NCBI GenBank assembly: GCA_020466095.1
Contig: CM035807.1
Span: forward strand, 39,210,348 to 39,274,347
Length of the DNA: 64,000 nucleotides
Direction: 5' to 3'
DNA from: Chlorops oryzae
Lineage: Eukaryota; Arthropoda; Insecta; Diptera; Chloropidae
Part shown: one piece after another, positions 1-11,990 of the stretch
Numbering within the stretch: the stretch's first letter is position 1
Layout: each line of letters begins with the position of its first letter
Program-made: the position numbers and the translations under genes
Notes under the pieces: generated by a model
Told to the model about the DNA's origin: nothing
Database searches by the model: none
What the model saw: only the letters and a program-made list of their open reading frames with translations

Positions 1-600
1 TGCAATTATACAAGAAAATTGTGTTTTTTTTTCAAAAAAATCAGGGTAAATTTTTCATATAAAAATTTGTAAAAAATAGAAATCGAAGTGGAAAACCCAT
101 TTTCAAATTTTTTGCGTATATCTAAGTATTTCTTCTAAAAAATAAGCCCCGTTTGGCTAAAAGCGGTGAAAAATTTACGGAGCTATGATTTTTTTGCCAA
201 AACACTAAAAAATCGATATTTCACAATTTTTGCTTTGTTCACAAAACTTGTTCATATGAGCCGAAATTATTTTATGAAGGTGCAATTGAGTAAATTTTCA
301 CATATATAAATGCATAAATGCTGCCTCTTTATTGATTAAAAATGAATGTCGTTTTGCCCTGCCTTTTAGAATATTGTGGTGGATTTGTTTACCTGCCGGT
401 CTCAATGACCTGTACCAGATAAAAAAGGGTGCAGTGCTTTCCCTTAGTGGAAAAAAATATAAGGTATCATGAATACGTTTTGTGCGTTAACGTCAGTTTT
501 TATACTAAACGTGTTTCTTTACTTTCAATTTTGCCTAATGAATTGAGCGTAGTATAAAATACCTGAGGTTTTGCATACTTTACATACATACTTACATACA
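1..600. repeat. Left terminal inverted repeat, copy 1
   Basis: Pairs with 2594-3193 in inverted orientation. The inner boundary lies in a degenerate TACATAC simple repeat, where the arms diverge. The arm contains runs of A and T but no coding sequence. Confidence 0.88.
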
Positions 601-723
601 GTATAGAAAATTTATGGCAATATATAAAAGGGTAACACTTATGCGTTTAGATTAGTAGTCTTGAACTAAATTTTGAACAACGTACATCAATTGAAAATAA
701 AACAAATTTTAAAATATAAAAAA

Positions 724-2449
724 ATGAGTAAAAGAACTCGTGTATTCATGTGCAAAAACAATCCGGACGATTTTTGCAATATTTGTGGATTATATATGTT
801 AAAAAATAAAGGATTAGCGTTTACTGAAGCACTGCAAAAGCACTATTTCCATTACTTCGGTGTTTTGCCAACTCTCAATGAGCCGTGGACGCCTAAAAGA
901 ATATGTGACCTATGTCATAGAAAGTTATCAAAATGGGCTTCTGGAGAACGGTAAGAATTAAAATTTAATACGCTATAAAAAAAACTAACTATTTGCATTC
1001 TAGCTGTTACATGGATTTTGACACGGCAATGGAATGGAGTGAGCCCTTTTGTCACTCGGTGGACTGCTATTTTTGCCTTAGTGCAAGAAGTGGATTTGGG
1101 AAACATTTGAAATGGGAATACGCGAAAGTTGATTCGGTAAAATTTCCTCTACCTCATTCAAGTGATGTGCCTTATCCAGAATGCCCTGGCTCAGCACCCA
1201 AAATAGAAGGATCATCAGAGGAAATGCTGGGGTCTAGTGGAAGTCAGTTTGAAACAAGTTTAACGCAACGAATACTCTCACAGGCCGAATTAAATGACTG
1301 GATTCGTGATTTTGGTTTTTCAAAGGGTAAAGCTGAACTTTTTGCATCTAGAATGAAAGAACGCGGATTTGTGGCTCCTGATGTCAAAACAAGCATTTAC
1401 AGAAATCGGCACTTGCAATACGGAAAATTTTACGCAAAAGTAGACGATATCTGTTTCTGCAGCAATATTTTAGGCTTATTCGAAGAGCTCAATGAAGTCT
1501 ACAATCCCGGAGAGTGGCGTTTATTTATCGATAGCAACAAAGAGAGCTTAAAAGCTGTCCTCCTACACAATGGCAACCAAAAACCGTCTCTTCCTGTCGC
1601 ATATGCATCGCATTCTAAAGAAACCTACGAAACAATGAAAACGCTTTTGGATCATATTGAATATGACAAGCATAGATGGAAAATATGCGCTGATCTCAAG
1701 GTAGTGGCAATTCTGTGCGGGCTTCAAGGAGGATATACAAAATATTGTTGTTTTTTGTGCAAGTGGGATAGTCGCGCTGACCACTTACACTATATTAAAA
1801 AAGATTGGCCTTTGCGAACCAACATTATAGTTGGTGCAGACAATATTCAACGCACTGCTCTCGTTGATAAAAATAATATTATATTACCGCCACTGCATAT
1901 AAAATTAGGACTTGCTAAGAGCTTTATAAAAAAATTGGCAAAAGATGGAACACAGGAAGCTTTTGCCCGCTTAAAGGCGATCTTTTCCTACCTTTCACAC
2001 GCAAAACTCAAGGAAGGAGTTCTAAATGGTCCAGAAATACGTAAACTTTTGCAAGACGACGAGTTCTCAAGCCTTTTGTCCCCAGTCGAAGCAGCAGCGT
2101 GGAGCTCATTCAAACTTGTTATACACAATTTTTTGGGCAACCACAAAAGTCCAGATTACAAGCAAATAGTAAATAACCTACTAAAGAATTATAAGAAAGC
2201 CGAAGTACACATGTCGTTGAAGATCCACTTTCTCGATTCGCACTTGGATTTTTTCCTGAAAACTTAGGAGACGTAAGCGATGAGCATGGCGAACGTTTTC
2301 ATCAGCAATTAAAGGATATTGAAAATCGCTATAGCGGCCTTTTCGACACGGCAATGATGGGTGATTACGTGTGGTCCCTTGTGCGTGAAAATGATGGTAG
2401 TAAATATAAAAGACAAAGCGGAAGCAAGAACTTTTTTCAAATTGTATAA
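724..2449 (+). pseudogene. Long-TIR transposase, two exons, one frameshift
   Basis: I place the start at ATG 724 (MSKRTR). Exon 1 ends at 950 at GTAAG, the intron is 951-1003 ending TTCTAG, and exon 2 begins at 1004 completing a split Arg codon. The N terminus holds paired Cys motifs (CNICG near residue 20, CDLCHRKLS near 65, CYFCL near 90), probably zinc-binding. The core has FIDSN, CADLK followed by GGYTKYCCFLCKWDSR, LPPLHIKLGL and DEHGERFHQ; acidic residues in these motifs are candidate catalytic residues of an RNase H-like fold (inference). A one-base loss in the T run near 2250 shifts the frame, so the open frame stops at 2267 while the conserved tail continues in another frame to a stop at 2447-2449. 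The full protein would be about 556 residues. The family is real; its superfamily is unassigned. Confidence 0.8.
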
Positions 2450-2593
2450 AAATAATTTTGGAAATAAATTTTTATTTCTTTAACACTTTTGCATTAGAGC
2501 TTATTTCACAAATGTTTTACAGGAGTTGTACCAATTTGGTAGTTCATGTTGTCTTAAAGTGGGCTGCATCACAGCGGCCCCGGTGTATGTATG

Positions 2594-3193
2594 TAAGTAT
2601 GTAAGTATGTATGTAAAGTATGCAAAACCTCAGGTATTTTATACTACGCTCAATTCATTAGGCAAAATTGAAAGTAAAGAAACACGTTTAGTATAAAAAC
2701 TGACGTTAACGCACAAAACGTATTCATGATACCTTATATTTTTTTCCACTAAGGGAAAGCACTGCACCCTTTTTTATCTGGTACAGGTCATTGAGACCGG
2801 CAGGTAAACAAATCCACCACAATATTCTAAAAGGCAGGGCAAAACGACATTCATTTTTAATCAATAAAGAGGCAGCATTTATGCATTTATATATGTGAAA
2901 ATTTACTCAATTGCACCTTCATAAAATAATTTCGGCTCATATGAACAAGTTTTGTGAACAAAGCAAAAATTGTGAAATATCGATTTTTTAGTGTTTTGGC
3001 AAAAAAATCATAGCTCCGTAAATTTTTCACCGCTTTTAGCCAAACGGGGCTTATTTTTTAGAAGAAATACTTAGCTATACGCAAAAAATTTGAAAATGGG
3101 TTTTCCACTTCGATTTCTATTTTTTACAAATTTTTTATATGAAAAATTTACCCTGATTTTTTTGAAAAAAACACAATTTTCTTGTATAATTGC
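2594..3193. repeat. Right terminal inverted repeat, copy 1
   Basis: Reverse complement of 1-600, near-identical throughout. Confidence 0.88.
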
Positions 3194-3482
3194 ACCTCTA
3201 GCACTAAAACTACTCATGCAAATCAAAAACTTTGTTTCTAAAAGTTGTAGGGAGCTTAATTATCTATATTTGGAAAATATATTTATTAAAATCGGTAGAT
3301 CGGGGCCCGAGATATGCTTGAAATAGCAAGTGCACCTACGAAATGCACTGAAAAAAATTTCAAAAAATTTTTTCTCAAAAACTCTTCCATAAAAAAATTA
3401 AAAAAATTTTTTTTCTTGCTTAGGAGGCCGAGATCTACAGGAAAATTGTACAAATATTCAGTTGCTTTTTTTTTGTTTGACA
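3194..3482. other. AT-rich spacer before the pogo-like gene
   Basis: No coding signal seen. It ends in a polypyrimidine tract and TTTGACAG at 3475-3482, a good splice acceptor, so this is probably the 3' part of an intron of the pogo-like gene into which copy 1 has inserted. The preceding exon would lie outside the window. Confidence 0.4.
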
Positions 3483-5412
3483 GTGTTATTAAACAAGACA
3501 AACGTTCCACACCATTTGCAAACAATCGTCCAGGGAGAAAGTGGTTCTCCAGTTTTTGAAACGGCATCCAAACTTGTCCCTGAGAGAAGCTGAAGGAATA
3601 AGTAAAGGCCGTGCAATAATAACCGAAGAAAATATTAGGAAATGGTTTTCCGAATTGAAAAAATTTTTAACCGAACAGGATTGCCTTGATATTTTGGATG
3701 ACCCAAGACGCATTTTTAATGGGGATGAAACAAGTTTTTCCATGTGTCCTAAAACTGGAAGAGTGCTAGCACCCAAGGGATACCGAAATGTATATTCCAT
3801 CCAAAGAGGCAACGAAAAAGAAACAGTCACAGTATTACTCGTATTTTCAGCAAGCGGTGAGACAGTCGATCCAATGGTTGTCTTCCCATTTGTGCGAGTA
3901 CCAAAAGAAATTGTGACCAGCCTTCCAGACAGATGGATTCTTGGAAAATCAGAGACCGGGTGGATGGTTAGTGGCACATTTTATGAGTATGTGGCAAATT
4001 GCTTCAATAATTGGCTTAATGAACATAATGTTTTACGGCCGGTTCTACTGTTTGTGGATGGCCACAAGTCCCATATGACGTTGGAATTGAGCCAGTTTTG
4101 CGAGAAAAATCAAATAATTTTGTATGCACTACCGCCAAATACAACGCATATAATGCAACCCGCCGATGTAAGCGTTTTTAAACCTTTAAAGACAGAATGG
4201 AAAAAAACCGTCAGGGAATGGCAAACTAAGCCTGAAAATTTTAACAAAGTTCTCTCAAAATCGACGTTCTGTCCCCTTCTTCATATGACTCTTTCTGACC
4301 TAAAAATGGAAGATGCCATTAAGAACGGTTTTCGAAAGTGCGGCCTGTACCCATTTAACCCTGATAATGTGGATTACACCAAATGCGTAAGGAATCGTTT
4401 GGAAGAATTGACAAGTGATGGTAACGGAAATGTTGAATCTTTATTTGAGAGAGATTATGATAAAGCCATTGAGATTATCAACGTCATTGGTCCTAAACTA
4501 CTTGAACGAGGAATTGACTCAAATGTAGTTGTTGAGGAGATCCTCGCTTTAAAAATTGGAGATAACAGTCCAAATATTGAAACCATAAGCAATACCACAG
4601 TGCAGTCAGGTACATATTTTATGAATGAAGAAGGAGTTTTGGAAATGGAAGAAAGAGAAACAAGTTCACCAACCTCACCTCACCCCAATTATTTGGGGTC
4701 GAACTATTGTTCAACGCAAACTTCTGCAGCAAACAGACAAAATATAAACGCTTTGTTTACGACCGTATGCCCATCTCCAACTTCTCAATCGATTCCGGAT
4801 TGTCCTTCCCCTAGTTCTTCAATTTGTAGCGCCATTGTAAAAAACTTTTTGCTTAATCCTATAAGCTCATCCCCCACAGGTAATTCAAACAAATTTACCT
4901 AAATTGTCTTTTACATATAGTGGATATCATTTCTTTATATCAAATCTGACAGGCTCAACAACACTAATTAAAAACCCTGAAGCGTCGATGTCACCATCTT
5001 TCGAAAACCATCTTTATTTTCCAAAGCCATCACCGTCCGCACAACCGAAATCAAAAATTAAGGCCCCAAGTGCTATTTCCGCTCTTGCATGGAGGGAGCA
5101 TATACAAAATAAAGAAAATGAAAAGATCGCTAAAGCTGAAGCCGTTAAAGAGCGAAAACTGGAGCGACAAAAAAGGAAAATTGAAAAAGAAAACAAGCCA
5201 CCAAAATCAAAAAAAAGAAGAAGAAGCAAATATGTAGTGCTTGTGATGAAGAGCTGGATAGCGAGGCTGAAGATGACGATCTTAAAAACGTTGGGTGTGA
5301 TACTTGCCCTCAGTGGTATCATCTTAAATGCACTGAATTCCAAAATATGCAATACTTTGATATAATTGGCTTAGACTTCATATGCATAGCATGTAAAAAT
5401 CAAAATGTTTGA
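3483..5412 (+). pseudogene. pogo/Tigger-like DDE_1 transposase with C-terminal PHD finger
   Basis: The 453-residue open frame at 3541-4902 has the DDE_1 core: D62 in NGDETSF, D173 in FVDGHKSH and D209 in QPADVSVFKPLK, a DD35D spacing. Upstream, PFANNRPGRKWFSSF at 3508-3559 is in another frame, joined by a one-base loss in a T run; the acceptor at 3482 suggests the helix-turn-helix exon lies left of the window. A second intron probably starts at GTAATTC (about 4880). The next exon is Lys/Glu-rich, and after a frameshift in an A run near 5215 a PHD-type zinc finger follows (5233-5412): CSAC, GCDTC, WYHLKC and FICIAC. pogo transposases nick at TA sites; the PHD finger could bind histone tails (inference). 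It is not intact as it stands. Confidence 0.85.
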
Positions 5413-6904
5413 GTTCCTAACTACCTTTAAGTTGCTTTTTATTGATCTCACATATATATAAGAGTTACCCCAAGTTCAAATAGGTATAAAATACCTAGTT
5501 CTTAAACTATTTTTTTAATTTTTAACTTTAGATGGAGTATATGTACATATAGAAAAAACGATCTCCAAAGGCCTGAATTGAAAAATATTTTTGAGTACTA
5601 TTTACTTTTGTTTTGTTATTTGTTATTTAACGTATAGATATGTAAAAACTTAAATTTAAATAAATAACAGTTTCAACTCCTACTGGATTTATCATTTTCT
5701 TCACTAAAATATGATGTGCCGACAATAGGACCATAACATGCCGAAAATTGGAAAATTGGTGCCGACTATAGGCAAATGTGCTCATTTTTACGAAATCTCC
5801 AAGTTTCTCCATTTTAATAAAAAAATACTTTAATTAAACTTTATTTATCATAAAGAATACAAATAAATGAATTGTTACAACTAGTCATCAATCCAATAGC
5901 AAATTCACCCACGCAAGGGCGGTAGCTGAAAAAAAAAAAAAACCTTAAACTGCCGACTACTGGTACACTTACCCTAGAAAAAGAGGCTGTTAATGGTTGT
6001 GTTATTTTCATTTAAACTCAAAAAATAATGAAAATTTTGTATAATTTATTCAACTTTTTGACTTTGAGCAGCATTTTACACAATTCATTTAAAGTTTTTC
6101 CATTAATTTTTGGTATAATATTAAAGAATGATCTTTAAGACATACAATAGTTTTTACAATTTTGAAAAAGCTTAACCACATTTGAGAAAAATGAGTTGGA
6201 ATGAAGCAATGGTGCTAAAAATTTCAAACGCGATTTTCTCGAAATTCTGACGTGATGGAATTTTTTTGATATTTTTCAATTATTCAGCAGACCAAAATCA
6301 TTGAGTAAAGAATAATAAGAGACGGAATCACTCGAAAACTTGTGTGCCTGTTTGTTGATGCGGGCGGGCAGAGTAATTAGGGGAATAGTCAGCGAAAGGA
6401 AGGAACACAAACGAGATTTTTGCAAAAAATGTCAACAAAGATCGAACCTTTCTCTCCTGCAAATATAGTTTATATTGCCTAACTGTTCGCACGCATTGAT
6501 TTGAAAAATTGCGTGAAGAACGTGAGTTTTTGGATTTTCGCAAAAAATCAAAAAAGCGAAAGTGAAGAACAACAAAATCGGACCTCTCGTTTTTATTCAT
6601 TCCATTTAATTCGGTTTCTTCACACTTATTGATTTGAAAGGCCAAACCAGTTTTTGTGTTTTTGATGTGTGCTTCCAAGTTTTTGGTGACCAGAAAATTG
6701 AAATTTCGTTTTTTGCTTCGATTGCTTATGTAGCCGAAGCGTTTTATCCTCATTGATGAGCATACGATGCTGGTTGTTAATGTAGGGTGATTTTCTATGA
6801 AGGAGTAACATGAAAATTGTCGGCATGATCGACTTTTACAATACTTACTTGAAATATGCGGAACTGCTATGTAAATATAAATAGCATTTTTGGCATTTTT
6901 GGGA
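5413..6904. other. AT-rich unassigned stretch
   Basis: Homopolymer-rich sequence with no recognisable domain. A 221-codon minus-strand frame overlaps its right part, but it runs into a known noncoding repeat and has no domain, so I do not call it a gene. Confidence 0.5.
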
Positions 6905-7090
6905 TTTTTTGTGACAGACCCTAGTACTAGAGGTACCCTTAATAATGGTTCTATCGAAAAAATTTTTTTGGGGAGGACGTTACTGGCTATCAAGGAAGCA
7001 TACGTGCCAACTTTCGTTCAAGTCCCATTTGTATTTCGGGTGTAGGAGACAATTTTCGAAAAACGCCCTTCTGCCACGCCCACTTTTTCA
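6905..7090 (-). repeat. Repeat family B fragment
   Basis: Reverse complement matches 40200-40420: the motifs GACAGACCCTAGTACTAG, GGAGACAATTTTCG and CTGCCACGCCCACTT recur in the same order. Noncoding. Confidence 0.7.
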
Positions 7091-8836
7091 TCCTCTATAC
7101 TGAACAACGGCTTTGTCTATATACACTTTCCTGTATGCATATCTATTCATGCACGCGAAATTCTTTTTCTTCGTTTTTTGTACGTACATATTAATAGAAA
7201 TAAAATTTGTACACATATATGCATATATACATACATGCTTTTGTATTCATTCTCGAGAGAATCAAAGTAGAAGCAGTAACAAGCAAAAGCCGCAAACTAC
7301 TCATTATTTGAGTGGTTCGACACCCGTCATTGGGTGTCCCATAGAAAAATAATTTTGTTCGTGATTGCTACTCTATTATATTATTACTCAATGTTGCTAC
7401 TCTATTATATTATTACTCAATGCCAAAATCTACTAGAGCCACTACTCAAACTCAAAAGGAGCCGACAAAAATTCAATTTTGCCGACCCGTGCTATCAACA
7501 TCGCACAGTGGCGCGAGTGCGGCCAAAAAGGAAAAAAAATGAAATGATAAATTTCAAAACATTTTTAATGTCAATCTATTGGAAATAGATCAACTTGAAG
7601 ACATCACTTTTAACAAAAAATTCTGTTGTAAGTAAGTATTTCAGCCCATCAAAGTTGATTGACGAAAAAAAAAATTTCCATGAATTTTTATACGCAAATC
7701 TGTGGTTGTTTTAAATAAAAATGATAGTTTAATAGCTGCTATTATTTAAAAAAAAAACCGGTATTATGATAAAATAGGTGTCTATTGTATACAAAAACCA
7801 TTATATCTTTCGAATCTTTCGAAAACTTTGAAATTGAATTTAAAAAAAACTTATCAAAACTTATCGAAGAAATTCACAGGATCAAAAGTGAGTAATTTAA
7901 ACTCTATAATAGAAAAAAAGAGAATGTGCGACGAGCTAAGTTTTTCGTTCATTTCTACTGTCATCTTCTCCAAAAATTAGCGACATTTTTGAAGTCTGGT
8001 GGCTGCATTGCAGGGAAAAGCTACACAAAGATGTTGTCGAATTGGTTTTAAGTTTTTTGAAATCCAAAGTTGGCGAAGAAAAAGATCTTACTAAATTTCG
8101 TAAAAAGACTGATTTACTTCTGTTGAAATTTAAGGCTCTTTGGGCTGCTTCCCGGCACTTTAACTAAGGATAAAAGGATTTGTGTGCAAAACTAGTCAAG
8201 TTATGATTCCAAATAGCTTGCATTTGTATGAGAAGGGGAATAGAAGTGGATAGATTTCTAATAAAAAAAAGCGAAAGTTTTCATTCAAATCTGAATGTAT
8301 TGTTGAACAGCAAGGATAATTTCAGGAGCGAACGGGCGAAAGTGCTGCAATTTTTTCGTTGAATTTTCATGCATTTTCGCTGCTTTGCAATTTTCGATTG
8401 TCGTCGTTTGGACCTAAAATTTTTTTTATTTGTAATAAATATATATTTTAGGTATTGAAATCCATAAATAGCTTATTAAATTTTTTAATAAGGTAAAAGA
8501 AATTCTATATGAAGAGTGCACCATAAAACTGTGAACTTTGAAGGCGTACAGTTTTTGAAGGGGGCTAGGTACCCCATAAAAATTTTGGGGTCTACGTTTT
8601 CTCTCTCTAAATAACATTTGGACCAAATCTCTTTCTAACACTAAAACTGTGGAAATTAGAAAATCACTTTATATGGGAGGTGGGCGGTGCAGTGGGCGGA
8701 ATTATATGATTTTCTCAAAATTTCTTAATTTGGCCCATAGTAATACTCCTACCAAGTTTCATTGCTCTACGACCACTCCTTCTAGTTTTGGCCACAGAAT
8801 ATATGGAGTCGCGACACTGTGCATCGTTGGTAATTC
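7091..8836. other. Unassigned repeat-rich stretch
   Basis: Holds a perfect tandem duplication of about 29 bases (TTGCTACTCTATTATATTA...) near 7362-7420. From about 8480 to 8830 the text resembles the noncoding tails of repeat families A/B (GGAGGTGGGCGGTGCAGTGG). A short coding-like stretch near 8000-8166 (LHKDVVELVLSFLKSK) has no family I recognise. Confidence 0.4.
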
Positions 8837-8838
8837 AA

Positions 8839-10505
8839 CATGAAGACATGTAGCCACAGCTGAGAATCCAGCCGATTTAGGCACATGAGGCCTTAGTTTT
8901 AGTGATTTGTCGGTCAGCTTGTTGTGGTGGGAAGGACCGCACTGGCTGAAAAGGACTGATGAAAACTGGCCAAAGAAAATCCTATCTACTGTTTCTCCAC
9001 CCGAAATGAGGAAAGTGGAAACCTTCCACACTGATACTGAAAACGACGATTTCTTATCTCGTTTTTCTTGTTTTTGGCGCGCTCTTCGAGTGACCGCATT
9101 TATTCTGCGATTCTGGCAAAACTGTAAACAAGCATCGTAGGATCGGAGAGTTAACACGAGAGGAAATAGCACATGCAAAAACCGTGCTCATTATTCTCAC
9201 ACAAAAGAAACAATATTCACAAGAATATGCTGTGCTCCTTAACTCTCAACCCATTTCGCGCAAAAGCGCTTTACTCTCGTTAAAACCTTTTCTTGATCGA
9301 CAACACGTCATGCGAGTTAACGGTCGTTTGGCTTACGCCACCCTTACTTATAACAAGAGACACCCTGTAATAATTCCGTCAAATTCTTCATTTTGTACTC
9401 TACTTAGTCGCTTTACGCATCACTTACTTCTTCATGCCGAACACTTGTTAATGATGAGGATGATTCGACAAGAATTTTATATTCCTCGCTTAAAGGATCA
9501 ATTGAAGCTCTGCTTACGCCAATGTTAGCCGTGCGTAATTTATAAACAGCGCACGCGACAACAGATTATGGCTGCATTACCACCCGAAAGAGTTGATTAC
9601 TCACCAGCTTTTACTGTTGTCAGAGTGGATTTTGCAGGCCCTTTTCAGTTGAAAACCTCTTCTTTGCGAAAAGCATCCTCCGCAAAAGGCTATGTATGCG
9701 TCTTCTAATGCTTCAGAACAAAGGCCATACATCTCGAATTATGCTCAGATTTGAGCAGCCAAGCCTTCAAAGCGGCTTTTGCCAATATTGTAGGAAGACG
9801 AGGACTCCCTAAGAAAGTATTGTCCGATAACGGACGCAACTTTGTCGGTACTGATGGAGCCCTACAAAAAGAGTTCTCAGGTTTTCTGAAAGCTACTTCG
9901 GGTGAAGTAGTACCCAAATACCTTAATTAAGGAATAAAGTGGTCATTCATTCCATCAAACGCTCCTCATATGGGCGGCTTATGGGAATCAGCAGTGAAAA
10001 GTTTTAAAATGCATTTCAAGAAGACTGCTGGTGCTCATAAGTTTACATTTGAAGAATTTGCCACTCTTTTAGCTCGAATTGAAGGTGTCCTCAATCCACG
10101 TCCCATCTCACCTCTAAGTACTGATCCTTCAGACCCGTTGCCATTAATTCCTGGGCATTTCCTTAGAGGCGCTCCACTTCTGGGCATCCCAGAACCCGAT
10201 AAGCAAAACTTATCACTGATCAACAGATGGGAAAAACTCAAGGTTCTTCATCATCAATTCAGCCGACGCTGGAAAGAAGAATACTTACGAGAGTTTCAAA
10301 AACGACATAAATGGAAGTCGCCGGAAACCAATTTGACGATTTTGTGCTCATACACGACGACCTGCTGCCCCCCACTGAATGGAGGAGCGGCCGTATCACC
10401 AAGCTTCACACAGGCCGTGACGGATACGTACGCATCGCAACTATCCGCACGAGCGGGGGTCTGTTGACTCGCCCTATTACAAAACTAGTGTTCCTACCCC
10501 ATTGA
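8839..10505 (+). pseudogene. BEL/Pao pol remnant: RNase H end, integrase, C-terminal domain
   Basis: Reads in order: HVATAENPADL and LWWEGPHWL of the BEL/Pao RNase H-to-integrase linker (8839-8960), the integrase zinc-binding region (near 9400-9590), and the integrase core with VDFAGPF, LSDNGRNFVG and GGLWESAVKS, which supply the D, D and E. A DUF5641-like tail follows with LIPGHFLRGAPL and DDLLPPTEWRSGRI. Integrase inserts the cDNA copy into the genome. Three in-frame stops occur (about 9526, 9706, 9927), a stop interrupts the linker near 8877, and a frameshift falls near 10325. The 5' LTR, gag, protease and RT are absent. Elevated GC toward the 3' part sets it apart from its neighbours. Confidence 0.88.
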
Positions 10506-10699
10506 TCACGCCCCATTTTTTCTGCTTTTAAGTCCACGCCAATTCGAACCCTCGACCACTCCTATTTATTTATTTATGCATATACATTTACGCTAGATGT
10601 ACTCTTATATTATATTGATGCATGCTCTAATTTTCAGCCACCCTCTAAATATTCATTTGTTTGAATGCACAACTAATGCCACCTTTTCGACGGTTTCAT

Positions 10700-11316
10700 T
10701 TCAGCTCCCACTCTTGTCCGTTGTGTCGGGCGGCCTATGCCCTGCGGCGCTGCCCCAAATTTCGCAGCCAACCGGCTAGCATGAGGAAGAGGACCGCCAA
10801 CAGACTGCGATTCTGTTTGAATTGCCTGGCACGATCTCACAGGCTGGATGAATGCAGGTCCAAGGGACGGTGCCTCGTCTGCCAGGCACCACACCACACC
10901 TTACTCCACACGGAAACCGCACCAGACAAGGCTACCCCAACAACCAAGGCGACCCCAACAACCACGGCCACCACAAAGACCAAGGCCACCACAAACCCCA
11001 AAGGCAACCTTGCCGGGGCTCACTCCAGGACTCACGACTCACGGGCTTTTATCGAGGCCCGAAAGGATATACCTGGCCATACTCCTCTCAAGAGAATGGC
11101 AGGGGTCCAAGCTCGCCTGAGGCAAACCCGGCACCACGGGGCGGAGGAAGCCGACGTCAAAGCCGCTTCATCCTCTCTACTAACTGAGATCATAAACGGC
11201 CTCAACATGCTGCGCAAAAAATTGCAGTCACTGCAAGGCCGACGGGATGAACGCGCTCGATCTATTCTTTCTCTCTCTTTGATTGGAGCTCCTAAACTCA
11301 TCTATTTCTTTACTTA
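10700..11316 (+). CDS. gag-like zinc-knuckle ORF downstream of BEL pol
   Basis: The frame contains CPLCRAAYALRRCPKF, RFCLNCLARSHRLDEC and RCLVCQAPHHTLLH, the triple Cys/His pattern found between gag and protease in BEL/Pao elements. A Thr/Lys/Pro-rich repeat (TTKATPTT) follows, then a basic coiled tail ending at 11316. A TTTCATTTCAG acceptor at about 10703 suggests a spliced message. The odd point is position: it lies after the integrase and before LTR-like sequence, where an env or accessory gene would sit. It may be an accessory nucleic-acid-binding protein of this element, or a rearranged gag. It is GC-rich and open throughout. Confidence 0.55.
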
Positions 11317-11530
11317 AATTTCTTTACATTTGTACTATTAAACTTCTCTTCTTTCGATTTGAACTCTTAAATTACTCTTTGCATTGTTAACTCACTGTTT
11401 TTAATTGTATAACTTTAAAAACATACACTCTTGCATTTACTGACCGAAAGAAATTGTATAAAAGAGAGAGCTTCCTAACAAAATTTAAGCCGAACTCGCT
11501 CCGTGTTTGATTTAACCGCGCTTTAAATAG
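11317..11530 (+). promoter_or_regulatory. Candidate 3' LTR with TATA box
   Basis: Noncoding sequence directly after the zinc-knuckle ORF, with TATAAAAG at 11457-11464 followed by about 60 bases resembling R-U5. No matching 5' LTR is in the window, so the LTR assignment is inference from position and the TATA box. Confidence 0.4.
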
Positions 11531-11544
11531 TTGATTTTACACAC

Positions 11545-11990
11545 TTTTCATGTAAACTTAAACTAGAAATACAAGAAGTAAACATAGACATCAAAGAAAC
11601 TACGAAAATGATCAGGCACGCAGAAAGACGAATAAAGTCGACACTCAACACTACCGAAGCAATAGAATTTTTCAACAAACAAAACAACACATACATGTTT
11701 AGAAAATCGGAAACCAAGGAAACACAGAAAAGAAAGTTGGAATCACTAAACCCGAACGAACTTGCATTCGTCTACAACGACGATTGGTTTGTCAACCACA
11801 CTGATATTGAATTTCCCATAGAGAGCCAGTGGCTTCTCTCTTTGGGCAAAAAATTTGCCATACCAGTGGACAGCAAAAGATTCTCCCCAATCAAAATTAT
11901 AGCAGATATCGAGCAATCAATACAAACACTCAAAGACGAAAACGATAAGGAAATATCAAGAACTACACTGTGCAAGAGCGTACCCAGGGG
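11545..11990 (+). pseudogene. Penelope-like retroelement, N-terminal fragment
   Basis: An open frame with a Lys/Glu-rich coiled start, then ELAFVYNDDWFVNHTDIEFP, LLSLGKKFAIPV and IIADIEQSIQTL. The order WFVN(L)T, IP, LSLG.KF, lladvE is the one I know from the region upstream of RT in Penelope-like elements. RT and GIY-YIG parts are absent. It stops abruptly at about 11990, at a GGGGGGAAGAGGGG junction with the hAT gene. Confidence 0.55.

Larger units (their letters stand above)
1..3193 (+). mobile_element. Long-TIR DNA transposon, copy 1
   Basis: The first 600 bases reappear reverse-complemented at the right end with only isolated mismatches (for example one A/G change in the GCGTATA stretch), and a two-exon transposase lies between the arms. 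The near-identity of the arms suggests recent activity. The left arm begins at the window edge, so the true termini and the target-site duplication cannot be seen; the right arm could extend past 3193. The protein belongs to a family I recognise from many arthropod genomes as an unnamed protein, and I cannot place it in a named superfamily. Two further, divergent copies occur at 12.9-15.5 and 16.9-18.1 kb. Confidence 0.8.

Noticed and set aside
6328..6993. 221-codon minus-strand open frame
   Set aside because: Part of it is repeat family B, which is noncoding elsewhere, and there is no recognisable domain or splice structure.
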